Positions 43,933-53,157 of a DNA stretch of 64,000 nucleotides are shown piece after piece. Source of the stretch: Brenneria corticis (GTDB lineage: Bacteria; Pseudomonadota; Gammaproteobacteria; Enterobacterales; Enterobacteriaceae); NCBI RefSeq assembly GCF_003115855.1, contig NZ_KZ819094.1, positions 6,744-70,743 of the forward strand, in the 5' to 3' direction. Both the position numbers and the translations under genes were made by a program. Numbering within the stretch: position 1 is the first letter of the stretch; each line of letters opens with the position of its first letter. The notes under the pieces were generated by a model. It was not told where the DNA came from and did not search any database. It was given only the letters and a program-made list of their open reading frames with translations.

Positions 43933-44930
43933 ATAAGACGCCGCTTTCCGACCGCGGCGGCGCATCGCCATCCGCCGCCGCTTTTTTCCGGCGTCTGCTG
44001 TGCTGGGAAGGTTTTCTGCTGGCGGTTACGCTGGCGGTATTTACCGCCAACTCGCTGGCCACTCCCTACTTTCTGAATATCTGGAACCTGTCGGACGCCA
44101 CCTTCAACTTCACCGAGAAAGCGATCATCGTGCTGCCGATGGCCATGCTGATCATCGCCAGAGAGATAGACCTGTCCGTGGCGTCGACCATTGCGCTCAG
44201 CTCTACGGTGATGGGGTTCTGCGCGCAGGCTGGCGTAGACACGCCGCTGCTGGTCGGTATCGGGCTGGGCGTCGGGATGCTATGCGGCCTGTTCAACGGC
44301 CTGCTTGTAACCCGCTTTAATCTGTCGTCGATCGTCATCACCATCGGCACCATGAGTCTTTATCGCGGCATCACCTATATCTTGCTTGGCGATCGGGCGC
44401 TTAACCATTATCCGGACAGCTTCGCCTGGTTCGGGCAGGGCTATGTCTACGGCGCGCTGTCGTTCGAGTTTGCGCTGTTTATGGTACTCGCCGCGCTGTT
44501 CACCTTCCTGCTGCACAAAACCAACTTCGGCCGCCGTACCTATGCTATCGGCAATAATCCGACCGGCGCCTGGTATTCCGGGGTCAATGTGAAACGCCAC
44601 AATCTGATTTTGTTCACCCTGGTGGGGCTGATGGCCGGCCTGGCCTCCGTGCTGCTGACCTCGCGTCTTGGCAGCACGCGCCCCACGATCGCGCTGGGCT
44701 GGGAGTTGAGCATCATCACCATGGCGGTGCTGGGCGGCGTCAATATTCTGGGCGGTTCGGGCGGCATGATCGGGGTGATTATCGCCGCCTTCCTGATGGG
44801 GCTGGTGACCTTCGGCCTTAGCCTGCTGAATGTACCGGGAATTGTGATGTCGATTATCGTCGGTCTGATGCTGATTGCGGTGATTTCACTCCCCATTATT
44901 ACGCGCCGGCTGATCCAGGGAAGACGCTGA
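43929..44930 (+). CDS. Sugar ABC transporter permease 2 (RhaQ-like)
   Basis: Inner-membrane permease of 333 residues, paralogue of the preceding gene. AMLIIAREIDLSVASTIALS, ITIGTMSLYRGITYILLG and ITMAVLGGVNILGGSGGMIG are family signatures. ATG 43929 overlaps the previous stop (ATGA). With binding protein, ATPase and permease 1 it completes an importer of RhaSTPQ layout. Confidence 0.9.
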   Translation: MNKTPLSDRGGASPSAAAFFRRLLCWEGFLLAVTLAVFTANSLATPYFLNIWNLSDATFNFTEKAIIVLPMAMLIIAREIDLSVASTIALSSTVMGFCAQAGVDTPLLVGIGLGVGMLCGLFNGLLVTRFNLSSIVITIGTMSLYRGITYILLGDRALNHYPDSFAWFGQGYVYGALSFEFALFMVLAALFTFLLHKTNFGRRTYAIGNNPTGAWYSGVNVKRHNLILFTLVGLMAGLASVLLTSRLGSTRPTIALGWELSIITMAVLGGVNILGGSGGMIGVIIAAFLMGLVTFGLSLLNVPGIVMSIIVGLMLIAVISLPIITRRLIQGRR

Positions 44931-44997
44931 ATACCTCCGGCGGTGACGCACCGCGCCATCGCCGGGACTGATTAACATGTTTAAGGAGAATATAACC

Positions 44998-46146
44998 ATG
45001 AGTTTTATGTTGGCACTACCCAAAATCAGCCTGCATGGCGCAGGCGCCATCGACGATATGGTTAAGCTGCTTGCCGGCAAGAAATGGGGCAAGGCGCTGA
45101 TCGTCACCGACGGGCAACTGATTAAGCTGGGATTGCTGAGCAGCCTATTCGCCGCCCTTGATAAAGCCCGACTCCCTTATACCCTGTTCGACGACGTCTT
45201 CCCCAACCCGACGGAAGAACTGGTACAACAGGGATTGGCGGCTTACCGGACCGCCGATTGCAGCTATATCATCGCCTTTGGCGGCGGCAGCCCGATTGAT
45301 ACCGCCAAAGCGATCAAAATCCTTAGCGCCAATCCGGGGCCATCCACCGCTTATTCCGGGGTCGGCAAAGTCATCAATGCCGGCGCGCCTTTGGTGGCGA
45401 TTAACACCACGGCGGGCACCGCTGCCGAAATGACCAGCAACGCGGTGATTATCGACAGCGCCCGCCGGGTGAAAGAAGTGATCATTGACCCGAACATTAT
45501 CCCGGATATCGCCGTTGACGATCCGCAGGTGATGCTGGGCATTCCGCCGGATGTCACCGCAGCAACCGGGATGGACGCGTTGACCCACGCGATCGAAGCC
45601 TACGTCTCCGTCGGGGCGCACCCGCTGACGGACGCGTCCGCCCTGGAAGCTATCCGCTTGATTAGCCATTGGCTGCCCGCCGCCGTCGACAACGGCCGCG
45701 ACCTCAAAGCGCGCGAAATGATGGCTTACGGCCAGTATTTAGCGGGGATGGCGTTTAACAGCGCCGGTCTTGGCCTGGTCCATGCGCTGGCGCACCAGCC
45801 TGGCGCCACGCACGACCTTCCCCACGGCACCTGTAACGCCATTCTGCTGCCGATCGTCGAAGCGTTCAACCGTCCGCAGGCGGTGGCGCGTTTTGCGCGC
45901 ATAACCGAAGCGATGGGGGTGAATACGCAGGGAATGAGCGAAGAACAAGCCAGCCTGCAAGCGATTGAAGCCATCCGCACGCTCTCCGCCCGCGTGGGTA
46001 TCCCGTCCGGCTTCCGCCAGTTGGGCATTACCGCGGACGATATCGAAGGGTGGCTGGATAAAGCGCTGGCGGACCCCTGTGCGCCATGCAACCCGCGCAC
46101 CGCCTCCCGTGAAGAGGTGCGCGCGCTCTACCTGGAGGCGCTATAA
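44998..46146 (+). CDS. Lactaldehyde reductase / iron-containing alcohol dehydrogenase (FucO-like)
   Basis: Group III Fe-dependent alcohol dehydrogenase of 382 residues, the size of FucO. The NAD site is FGGGSPIDTAKAIKIL. Metal ligands lie in GMDALTHAIEAY and GLVHALAHQPGATHDLPHGT. FucO reduces L-lactaldehyde to 1,2-propanediol in fucose/rhamnose fermentation. ATG 44998 follows AAGGAG by about ten bases. It is 67 bases after the permease and on the same strand, so probably in one operon. The kinase, isomerase and aldolase that would produce lactaldehyde are not in the window. Confidence 0.88.
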   Translation: MSFMLALPKISLHGAGAIDDMVKLLAGKKWGKALIVTDGQLIKLGLLSSLFAALDKARLPYTLFDDVFPNPTEELVQQGLAAYRTADCSYIIAFGGGSPIDTAKAIKILSANPGPSTAYSGVGKVINAGAPLVAINTTAGTAAEMTSNAVIIDSARRVKEVIIDPNIIPDIAVDDPQVMLGIPPDVTAATGMDALTHAIEAYVSVGAHPLTDASALEAIRLISHWLPAAVDNGRDLKAREMMAYGQYLAGMAFNSAGLGLVHALAHQPGATHDLPHGTCNAILLPIVEAFNRPQAVARFARITEAMGVNTQGMSEEQASLQAIEAIRTLSARVGIPSGFRQLGITADDIEGWLDKALADPCAPCNPRTASREEVRALYLEAL

Positions 46147-46255
46147 AGAGCCGGGCCGGCAACTGGATTCACGGCGGCGCATCATCAATATCGCGCCAGG
46201 CGGGGCCGGGAAGCGCGATGATATAAACCACGGTGGGGGAGCGCCTCCCGCACGC

Positions 46256-47902
46256 TCACAGCGTCAACGGCGACTCTTCCCGCTCGTCTTCCCCCTCCTG
46301 CTGGGTGATCAATACGTTGTAGGCCACCGAACAAAACAGCGAATTCAGCCGATTCATATCCCCCAACAGCCCCAGATGCAGGGAGCTGGTTTCCAGACTC
46401 TGCACGTTCTGCTGATGTAGTCGGTCGACGTGGGCGTGGGCGTAGCGCCGGTTCAGAATACGGAAACGATGTTTGGCGCGGCGTAACCGTTTCGCGCTGG
46501 TGATATCTTCGGAAAGAAATACCGACAGGCCAAGGCGCAGATTCGACATCAGCTGCTCGTGCAGATGATTTAACTCCGTCAGTCCCTGAGCGGAAAACGC
46601 GCGGCGGATGGTCGAGGAGGTATTGGCGACGTCGTCCGCCATGCGCTCGATAATATCCCCCGCCTGTTCCAGATTCAGCGCCACTTCGATCACTTCCGCC
46701 CAACGCCGGGAATCGCGCTCGTCGAGACTCTCTTTCGGTATTTGCGCCAGATAGAGCTTAATCGCGGTATACAGCACGTCGACGTCGTCATCCAGCCGGC
46801 GCACCTCCCGTCGCTGCATATGGTCGCCCTGCATAACGTCGCGGTACAGGCGCAGCATCTGCTCCACCACATCCCCAATGCGCAAGGTTTCCCGCGCGGC
46901 GTTGGTCAAGGCCAATGCCGGCGTATCCAGCGCGCTGGTATCCAGGTGCCGCGGCTTCATCCGCATATCCACCTCGGGCGAATCGGCAATCATGGCGCAG
47001 GACAGCCGCGCCACCACGTCGGCGAACGGGATCAGCAACAGGCAGCGGATCAGGTTGTAAAAAAGATGAAAATAAATGACCAGCTCTTCCGAACTCAGCG
47101 GCAGCCGGGCCAACCAGCGGGAAAGTATCTCCACCATCGGCAAGACCACCAGACAGCCCATCAGCTTGAATAGCATGCTGCCGAGAGCCACGCGCCGGCC
47201 GGCGGCGTTCTGCGCGCTGGCGCTGATTATCGTCAACAGCCCGCTCCCCAGGTTGGCGCCAATCACCAGGCACATCGCCACTTCCAGAGAAATCACCCCG
47301 CTGGCCGTCAAGGTCGCGGTCAGCAGTACCGCCGCCAGGCTGGAATAGCTCACCACGGCGAACAGCGCGCCGACCAGCGCATCAAGCATGATGTCGCCGG
47401 TCAGCGAAGAGAACAGCACTTTCACACCGGCGGTCTGGGTGATCGGCGTGGCCGCCGCCACGATCATTTCCAACGCCAGCAGAATCAGCCCCAGGCCGAT
47501 AGCTACCCGACCGATCTGGCCGATGCGCGTCTGCTTGCGGCTGAGAAAGAAGATCACCCCGAGAAAAATCAGCAGCGGAGAGAGCCAGGAGAGATCGAAC
47601 GTCAGTATCCGCACCATCAGCGCGGTGCCGACGTCGGCGCCGAGAATAATCACCAACGCCGGCGCCAGCGCCACCAGGCGCTGAGAAACAAAGGACGTGG
47701 TCAGCAACGCGGTGGCATTACTGCTCTGCACCAGCGCCGTAACGCCGATCCCGGCGACAAAAGCCCAGGGTTTCTTATCCACGCTGTCGCTAAGAATGCG
47801 CCGTAGACTGGCGCCGTAAACGCGCATGATGCCGGTGCGGACAATGTGCGTTCCCCACACCAGCAGCGCAATCGCCGAAAGTAAATGCAGCAAAGTTAAC
47901 AC
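46256..47902 (-). CDS. yjbB: Na+/phosphate cotransporter YjbB with PhoU-like tail
   Basis: Membrane protein of 548 residues. Two PNaS repeats have the QSSNATALLTTSF and YSSLAAVLLTATLTASGVIS motifs (about 55-75 and 186-210). The C-terminal about 230 residues form a PhoU-like helical bundle (LNLEQAGDIIERMADDVANT). E. coli YjbB affects phosphate export. In E. coli yjbB follows metH; here an iron receptor pair and a DASS transporter lie between. Confidence 0.93.
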   Translation of the reverse strand: MLTLLHLLSAIALLVWGTHIVRTGIMRVYGASLRRILSDSVDKKPWAFVAGIGVTALVQSSNATALLTTSFVSQRLVALAPALVIILGADVGTALMVRILTFDLSWLSPLLIFLGVIFFLSRKQTRIGQIGRVAIGLGLILLALEMIVAAATPITQTAGVKVLFSSLTGDIMLDALVGALFAVVSYSSLAAVLLTATLTASGVISLEVAMCLVIGANLGSGLLTIISASAQNAAGRRVALGSMLFKLMGCLVVLPMVEILSRWLARLPLSSEELVIYFHLFYNLIRCLLLIPFADVVARLSCAMIADSPEVDMRMKPRHLDTSALDTPALALTNAARETLRIGDVVEQMLRLYRDVMQGDHMQRREVRRLDDDVDVLYTAIKLYLAQIPKESLDERDSRRWAEVIEVALNLEQAGDIIERMADDVANTSSTIRRAFSAQGLTELNHLHEQLMSNLRLGLSVFLSEDITSAKRLRRAKHRFRILNRRYAHAHVDRLHQQNVQSLETSSLHLGLLGDMNRLNSLFCSVAYNVLITQQEGEDEREESPLTL

Positions 47903-48193
47903 TAAGTGAATTTCCCTAAAACAAATGTGAGATTGATTATTCAGTAGCCATTAGATTACCAGATGTTTCCCGCTGTGGCTGAAAAGCGCTTTCCCAATGG
48001 AAAAACAGGCTGACTGGATTCAGTACGGATAGCTAATTAACTAACAATATTTAAAAAAACGCTTTCAAATCAATAATCCTCCCGATTTCCTCTCACAGCC
48101 CCCTGATATCGGGATATGCTTTTTAGGACCTGTAGCTAATCTAAATTATAGGTAAGTAATTCTTCAGACATGCAATGCAGTAAAGGAAAAGGG

Positions 48194-49648
48194 ATGAGGA
48201 CCAAAACGTCGTACGGCCTTAATTGGCTCCCGCTAGTGATTATTCTTATTATCGCCAGCATTCTCTGGCAGCTAACGCCCCCCACCGGACTCAGCCAGGC
48301 CGCCTGGCATTCCGCCGTGATTTTCGTCGCCACCATTATCTGTATTGTGGCGAACGTACTCCCTATTGGGGCCATCGGTATTATCAGTATTACCCTCTTC
48401 GCCCTGACCTACGCCGCGGGCGATACCACCGCCAGCGGCTCAATACAAACGGCGCTCAGCGATCTCAACAGTTCCCTGATCTGGCTGATAGTGGTGGCGT
48501 TTATGATCGCCCGCGGCTTTATCAAGACCGGGCTGGGGCGCCGCATCGCGTTACAGATGATCCGCCTGTTGGGCAAACGCACGCTTGGGCTGGCTTACGG
48601 ACTGGCGTTTGCCGACCTGGTGCTCTCGCCGGCGATGCCGAGCAACACCGCGCGCTGCGGCGGTATTATTTATCCGATCGCCGACTCGCTGTCGCGCAGC
48701 TTTGACTCCAGGCCGGACGATGCCTCGCGCAGTAAAATCGGCACCTTCCTGATCACCTGCATCGGTAACGTTAACGATGTCACCGCCTCGATGTTTATGA
48801 CCGCCTATACCGGCAACCTGCTGGCGGTAAAACTGGCGGCCAACGCCGGGGTGACCATCACCTGGGGAAGCTGGTTCCTCGCCGCGCTGGTTCCTTGCTT
48901 AATCTCCTTGGCCATCGTTCCGCTGTTCGTTTACTGGCTGACCAAGCCGGAAATCCGCCATACGCCGGACGCGCCCAAACTGGCGGTCAGCGAACTGGAA
49001 AAAATGGGCCGCATGAGCCGCGGCGAATGGCTGATGGCCGTTACGGTGATCCTGCTGCTGGTGCTGTGGATTTTTGGCGATCGGTTAGGCGTTGACGCCA
49101 CCACCGCCTCTTTCATCGGCCTGTCGTTCCTGCTGCTGACCGGCGTCTTAAGCTGGGAAGACGTCAAAAGCGAAAAAGGCGCCTGGGATACGCTTATCTG
49201 GTTCGCCGCGCTGCTGATGATGGCCAACCAGTTGAAAAAGCTCGGCTTCACCACCTGGTTCGGCGATCTGATCGGCAACAGCATCGGCCATATGATGCAG
49301 GGCACCAGCTGGGTGCTGGTGCTGCTGTTGCTCAACGCGGCCTACTTCTACACCCACTACTTCTTCGCCAGCGGCAACGCGCAAATCGCGGCGCTGTTTG
49401 CGGTCTTTCTCGGCGTGGGGATTAACCTGAATATTCCCGCGGTGCCGATGGCATTTATGCTGGCCTTCACCAGCAGCCTGTATTGCTCGCTGACGCAATA
49501 TACGCATGCCCGCGGACCGATTCTGTTCGGCGCCGGATATGTGCCGACGGCCGTATGGTGGCGAACCGGCTTTGTCGTCAGCCTGGTCAATCAGGCGGTA
49601 TTTATGTCGGCGGGCCTGCTGTGGTGGAAAGCGATTGGTTTGTACTGA
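48194..49648 (+). CDS. DASS-family dicarboxylate/anion transporter
   Basis: Inner-membrane transporter of 484 residues with about twelve helices. Substrate-site sequences AMPSNTARCGGIIYPI and AYFYTHYFFASGNAQIAAL correspond to the SNT motifs of the CitT/TtdT/SodiT1 (2-oxoglutarate/malate translocator) group. ATG 48194 follows AGGAAAAGGG. Transported acid cannot be fixed by eye; malate, 2-oxoglutarate, tartrate and citrate are all carried by relatives. The preceding 291 bases are AT-rich and gene-free. No lyase or two-component sensor is adjacent. Confidence 0.9.
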   Translation: MRTKTSYGLNWLPLVIILIIASILWQLTPPTGLSQAAWHSAVIFVATIICIVANVLPIGAIGIISITLFALTYAAGDTTASGSIQTALSDLNSSLIWLIVVAFMIARGFIKTGLGRRIALQMIRLLGKRTLGLAYGLAFADLVLSPAMPSNTARCGGIIYPIADSLSRSFDSRPDDASRSKIGTFLITCIGNVNDVTASMFMTAYTGNLLAVKLAANAGVTITWGSWFLAALVPCLISLAIVPLFVYWLTKPEIRHTPDAPKLAVSELEKMGRMSRGEWLMAVTVILLLVLWIFGDRLGVDATTASFIGLSFLLLTGVLSWEDVKSEKGAWDTLIWFAALLMMANQLKKLGFTTWFGDLIGNSIGHMMQGTSWVLVLLLLNAAYFYTHYFFASGNAQIAALFAVFLGVGINLNIPAVPMAFMLAFTSSLYCSLTQYTHARGPILFGAGYVPTAVWWRTGFVVSLVNQAVFMSAGLLWWKAIGLY

Positions 49649-49664
49649 TTTTGTACCGAGAAAA

Positions 49665-49692
49665 GGCCGGAGTTATCCGGCCCGTTTCGTTT
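49665..49692 (+). terminator. Terminator after the DASS gene
   Basis: Stem GGCCGGA (49665-49671) and TCCGGCC (49676-49682), loop GTTA, then CGTTTCGTTTT. The T tract is interrupted, so it is moderate in strength. It lies between convergent genes. Confidence 0.65.
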
Positions 49693-49712
49693 TACCGCGG
49701 CAAAAGCATGGA

Positions 49713-51821
49713 TTAGAAAGAGTAGGACAGGCTGCCGACGATACTGCGCTCGGCGCCGAAGTAGCAGAACTCCAGCGAGTTACAGGCCGCCACGTAACGT
49801 TTATCCGTTAGGTTGTTCACATTCAGCTGCGCGCTCAGACCTTTCAATCCGACCTTCGACAGATCGTAGCCGACCGCCATATCCACCAGCGTATAGGAAG
49901 GCAGCGTATGCGTATTGGCGCGATCGCTGGTCACGCCGTTCACGTAGCGCACCCCGGCCCCCAGCGTCAGGCCGTCCAGCGGGCCGCGATTCACATCGTA
50001 GCTGGCCCAGGCGCTGGCCTGATTACGCGGCGCGTAAACGGCGCGTTTCCCCTGCTCTTCCGTACTGCTCTTCTTGTAGCGAATATCCGTATACGTGTAG
50101 GCGGCCTGCAGGCGCAGATTGTCGGTAATATGGCTGACCGCTTCCAGCTCCACGCCCTCCGATTCGATCTCCCCCACCGAGCGGTAGGGATCGGTCGGCT
50201 GCACTTTGGTGGCGACATTCTTCTGATTAATGCGGAATAGCGACATGCTGTACTGGTTTTGCGAACCTTCCGGCTGATATTTCAGCCCGGCTTCCCACTG
50301 CCTGCCTTTCATCGGCTCCAGCACGTTGCCGTCCTCGCCGACAAAACTGGTGGGGGTAAACGCGGTGGAGTAGCTGACGTAAGGGGCAAAGCCGGAGTCA
50401 AACAAATAGAGCAACGCCGCTCGGGAGCTAAAATTATCCTTATCCAGTTCGCTGCGATTACCCGTGCTCTTATCGATATTGGTCACTTTCACCCGATCGT
50501 GGCGCCCGCCCAGCGTGAAACGCCAGCGTTCCCAGCTCATCTGATCCTGAACGTAGAACCCCGTTTGTTGCAGCTTATGCTTCTCAATCGTTGACGGGTA
50601 CATGGCCGTCGGCAAGGCGCCATAAACCGGATTGAAAGCATCAATATCCGGGAATGCGCCTGAAGGCCAGTCCACGTCATTATGGCGCTGCTGGTAGTCT
50701 ATACCCACCAGCAGGCGGTGGTTCACCGCGCCGGTATCAAAGCTGCCGTCGAGCTGGTTATCCAACGTCAGCGCCGAAAGCGCTTCCCGCGAGCCGGAAT
50801 AGTAGCGATAAAGCGAGTCGCCAGTGCTCCAGCCATAGGCATACACCTGGTCCAACCGGACTTTGGTGCGCAGATAGCGCAGTTTCTGGCGTACCGCCCA
50901 GCCGTTATCAAAACCCTGTTCGAAGTTGTATCCCACCATATTCTGCTTACGGTCGTACTTCTCGTAATTCTCTTCCCCTTCATAGAAGTTATTCGAGATT
51001 TTACGGCCGTTGTGCGCCACCACGGTGCCCTCATAGGGTAAACCCGAGTGGCTGCCGCCTTCCGGATCGCGATGCAGGTAAGCCATCAGCTCCAGCCGGG
51101 TTTTATCGGAAATGCGCCACGTCAGGCTGGGAGCGATGGCATAGCGCTCCTCTTTCAGCGGTCCGAACTGGGTATCCGCTTTACGCACCATGCCGCCAAG
51201 ACGGAAAGCGAAACGCTCGTCGTCATCCAGCGGCCCGGTGACGTCAAACGCCGCGCCGCGCTGGGCATTATTCCCGGCAAACAGTTTGATCTGCCCGCTG
51301 CGTTCAAACGACGGCTGGCGGGAATTCAGCGCCACAATCCCGCCCGGAGAAGCGCGGCCATACAGCACCGACGCCGGACCTCTCACCACTTCAATGCTCT
51401 CCAGAAACCAGGGATCGACCACCAGAGAACTGTGGGAGTTGGTATCCCCCATCATTTTCAGACCGTCCAGATAGACGTTATCCAGGCTGCCGTCGGAAAA
51501 ACCGCGCAGCACCATATAGTCGAAACGGTTGGAGGCGCCGATCTGGTCGCTGAATACGCCCGGCGTATAGCTGACGGCCTGACGTACGCTGATCGCTCCC
51601 TGCTGCTGAATCTGGTCGCGCGTGACGATGGAAACCGCCTGCGGCGTTTCAATATCCGGCGTCGCCAGCTTGGTGGCGCCGCTTTGCGTTTGCGTGGTTA
51701 CCACTATCGTATCGTTGCCGTCAGCAGACGGCGCCGCCGTCTCTTCCTCCGCCAGCGCCGATACGCTGAAGCCGCCCGCGATACACCCAATCACCAACGC
51801 CAGCCGCGTTTTTCTCAACAT
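49713..51821 (-). CDS. TonB-dependent siderophore receptor
   Basis: Outer-membrane receptor of 702 residues. A signal peptide ends SALAEEE. A TonB-box-like NDTIVVTTQ comes early, then the plug (about 55-190, TPQAVSIVTRDQIQQQGAIS and RGPASVLYGRASPGG) and a 22-strand barrel with terminal Phe (SYSF). Plug and barrel are of the ferrichrome/hydroxamate group (FhuA, FcuA type). ATG 51821 follows GGAG by seven bases. A Fur-like box and a 21-base-spaced direct repeat lie just upstream, with an AraC-type gene beyond, so ligand-responsive activation is expected. Siderophore identity is unknown. Confidence 0.92.
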   Translation of the reverse strand: MLRKTRLALVIGCIAGGFSVSALAEEETAAPSADGNDTIVVTTQTQSGATKLATPDIETPQAVSIVTRDQIQQQGAISVRQAVSYTPGVFSDQIGASNRFDYMVLRGFSDGSLDNVYLDGLKMMGDTNSHSSLVVDPWFLESIEVVRGPASVLYGRASPGGIVALNSRQPSFERSGQIKLFAGNNAQRGAAFDVTGPLDDDERFAFRLGGMVRKADTQFGPLKEERYAIAPSLTWRISDKTRLELMAYLHRDPEGGSHSGLPYEGTVVAHNGRKISNNFYEGEENYEKYDRKQNMVGYNFEQGFDNGWAVRQKLRYLRTKVRLDQVYAYGWSTGDSLYRYYSGSREALSALTLDNQLDGSFDTGAVNHRLLVGIDYQQRHNDVDWPSGAFPDIDAFNPVYGALPTAMYPSTIEKHKLQQTGFYVQDQMSWERWRFTLGGRHDRVKVTNIDKSTGNRSELDKDNFSSRAALLYLFDSGFAPYVSYSTAFTPTSFVGEDGNVLEPMKGRQWEAGLKYQPEGSQNQYSMSLFRINQKNVATKVQPTDPYRSVGEIESEGVELEAVSHITDNLRLQAAYTYTDIRYKKSSTEEQGKRAVYAPRNQASAWASYDVNRGPLDGLTLGAGVRYVNGVTSDRANTHTLPSYTLVDMAVGYDLSKVGLKGLSAQLNVNNLTDKRYVAACNSLEFCYFGAERSIVGSLSYSF

Positions 51822-51845
51822 GACAATCTCCGCCCGATCTTTTTT

Positions 51846-51864
51846 GTAAATAAGAATTATTACC
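51846..51864 (-). promoter_or_regulatory. Fur-box-like site before the receptor gene
   Basis: On the minus strand GGTAATAATTCTTATTTAC agrees with 12 of 19 positions of GATAATGATAATCATTATC by my count. It lies 25 bases before the ATG, where Fur would block transcription or initiation when iron is plentiful. Confidence 0.6.
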
Positions 51865-51884
51865 GTTTTTAGCCCCACAGTAGC

Positions 51885-51919
51885 TATGCGCAACGACAGC
51901 TTGCGTATGCGCAATGACA
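51885..51919 (-). promoter_or_regulatory. Direct repeat, probable AraC-type operator
   Basis: TATGCGCAACGACA (51885-51898) and TATGCGCAATGACA (51906-51919) differ at one base and are 21 bases apart start to start, two helical turns. Tandem repeats at this spacing are typical binding sites for AraC-family activators such as YbtA and PchR. They lie upstream of the Fur-like site. Confidence 0.6.
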
Positions 51920-52013
51920 AAAGCGCGCGGCGGCGGGAACTAATGAAAAATCGTGGAGTGACAGCCTTCTGTAAGGCAGATGCGGATCGGACGTAACGTC
52001 ATAGGCAAGCCGC

Positions 52014-52994
52014 TCAGGGAAGGGTGCGTACCGCGCTCGGCGCGATACCGTAGCGCCGCCTGAAGGCGGTGGCGAAGTTGGTGGCGTGTTGATAGCCGGA
52101 CATCCAGGCGGCCTGCTGGACGCTGTATCCCTGTTCAAGATAACGGCGCGCCTGCTCCAACCGGCAATCACGCAGATAATCGAACACCGAGTGCCCATAG
52201 GTTTGACGGAATTTGCTTCTCAGGCTGCTGGGACTCATGGCGGCCGCTTGTGCCAGCTCATGCAAGGTATAGGCGTTTTCCGGCTGCCGTTGCAGCAGCT
52301 GGCGTACGTTCTCCAGACGGCAGCGCTCACCCGGCGCGGACAGATAACCATTTTCCCGCCCCCGCGGTTCGGCCGACAGACCGTAGCCCAGCAGTTGCAG
52401 CATGATCCCTTCCAGCATCAGCTGGCGCGGCAACCCGGCAACGCCGCTTTCCAGCGCCTGTTGCAGGCCGGACAGCAAATAACCGGGAACCTGCCACATA
52501 AAAGCGCAGGTTTGGGAATTCGTCCATTCATGCAGCAGAGAAGCCATCATGGGCTGCGGCTGGAAACTGGCGGGATTAACGCCCAGCGTCAGGGTCTTGA
52601 GATGACGATCGGCCGGGTGGCTGGCGTTCATCACCAACTGCTCGCCCAGCCGGGTGCTGAGCGCCATCCCCGAGCGCACGACGAACTCCCGGCAGTTCAG
52701 CCGGATCGCCACGCAGCCCTCCAGCACCACCAGCGTATACATGGGAGAGCATTGCAGCGAGGTCGACTCATAGGGCTGCAAAACCCGTACGTTGGAGTTC
52801 GTCAGGCAAATGCCGGACGACAGCACCAGCTCTTCAACATCTCCCTGGACGACGATGCGCTTTTCTTTATCACCAGCGCCGCTCCCCGCCAGCGTGGGGA
52901 AATGGTAGCGAATCCCATAGCGCTCGCCAAAATCAAAAAAATCCTCTATCGAGAAGCGGCGTTTTACTATCGCGGAAGAGACGGAGTTGACCAT
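52014..52994 (-). CDS. AraC-family regulator of siderophore uptake (PchR/YbtA-like)
   Basis: Regulator of 326 residues. The N-terminal ligand-sensing part (about 1-220) resembles the PchR group. The C-terminal two HTH motifs (about 225-326: YTLHELAQAAAMSPSSLRSK and YSVQQAAWMSGYQHATNFAT) end with AFRRRYGIAPSAVR. It is upstream of the receptor gene, same strand, 192 bases apart. A Fur-like box lies upstream of this gene too, so iron starvation would raise both; ferric siderophore probably acts as co-inducer. Confidence 0.88.
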   Translation of the reverse strand: MVNSVSSAIVKRRFSIEDFFDFGERYGIRYHFPTLAGSGAGDKEKRIVVQGDVEELVLSSGICLTNSNVRVLQPYESTSLQCSPMYTLVVLEGCVAIRLNCREFVVRSGMALSTRLGEQLVMNASHPADRHLKTLTLGVNPASFQPQPMMASLLHEWTNSQTCAFMWQVPGYLLSGLQQALESGVAGLPRQLMLEGIMLQLLGYGLSAEPRGRENGYLSAPGERCRLENVRQLLQRQPENAYTLHELAQAAAMSPSSLRSKFRQTYGHSVFDYLRDCRLEQARRYLEQGYSVQQAAWMSGYQHATNFATAFRRRYGIAPSAVRTLP

Positions 52995-53092
52995 GCTTTG
53001 AACCCGGAATCAGGCCAGCCATCGCTGGGGAGAAAAATGCCAGAGCAATTATTACCAAGCTCACCATATCATCGGCGTCGGCACGCATCAAT

Positions 53093-53111
53093 AATATTGA
53101 TAACTATTCTC
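53093..53111 (-). promoter_or_regulatory. Fur-box-like site before the AraC-type gene
   Basis: AATATTGATAACTATTCTC agrees with 14 of 19 positions of GATAATGATAATCATTATC by my count. It lies about 100 bases upstream of the regulator ATG and 46 bases from the metH stop. Confidence 0.6.
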
Positions 53112-53157
53112 ATTGGGTTGTTTTTCACAACATCATCGGCATCCGTCAGGCGCGGAT

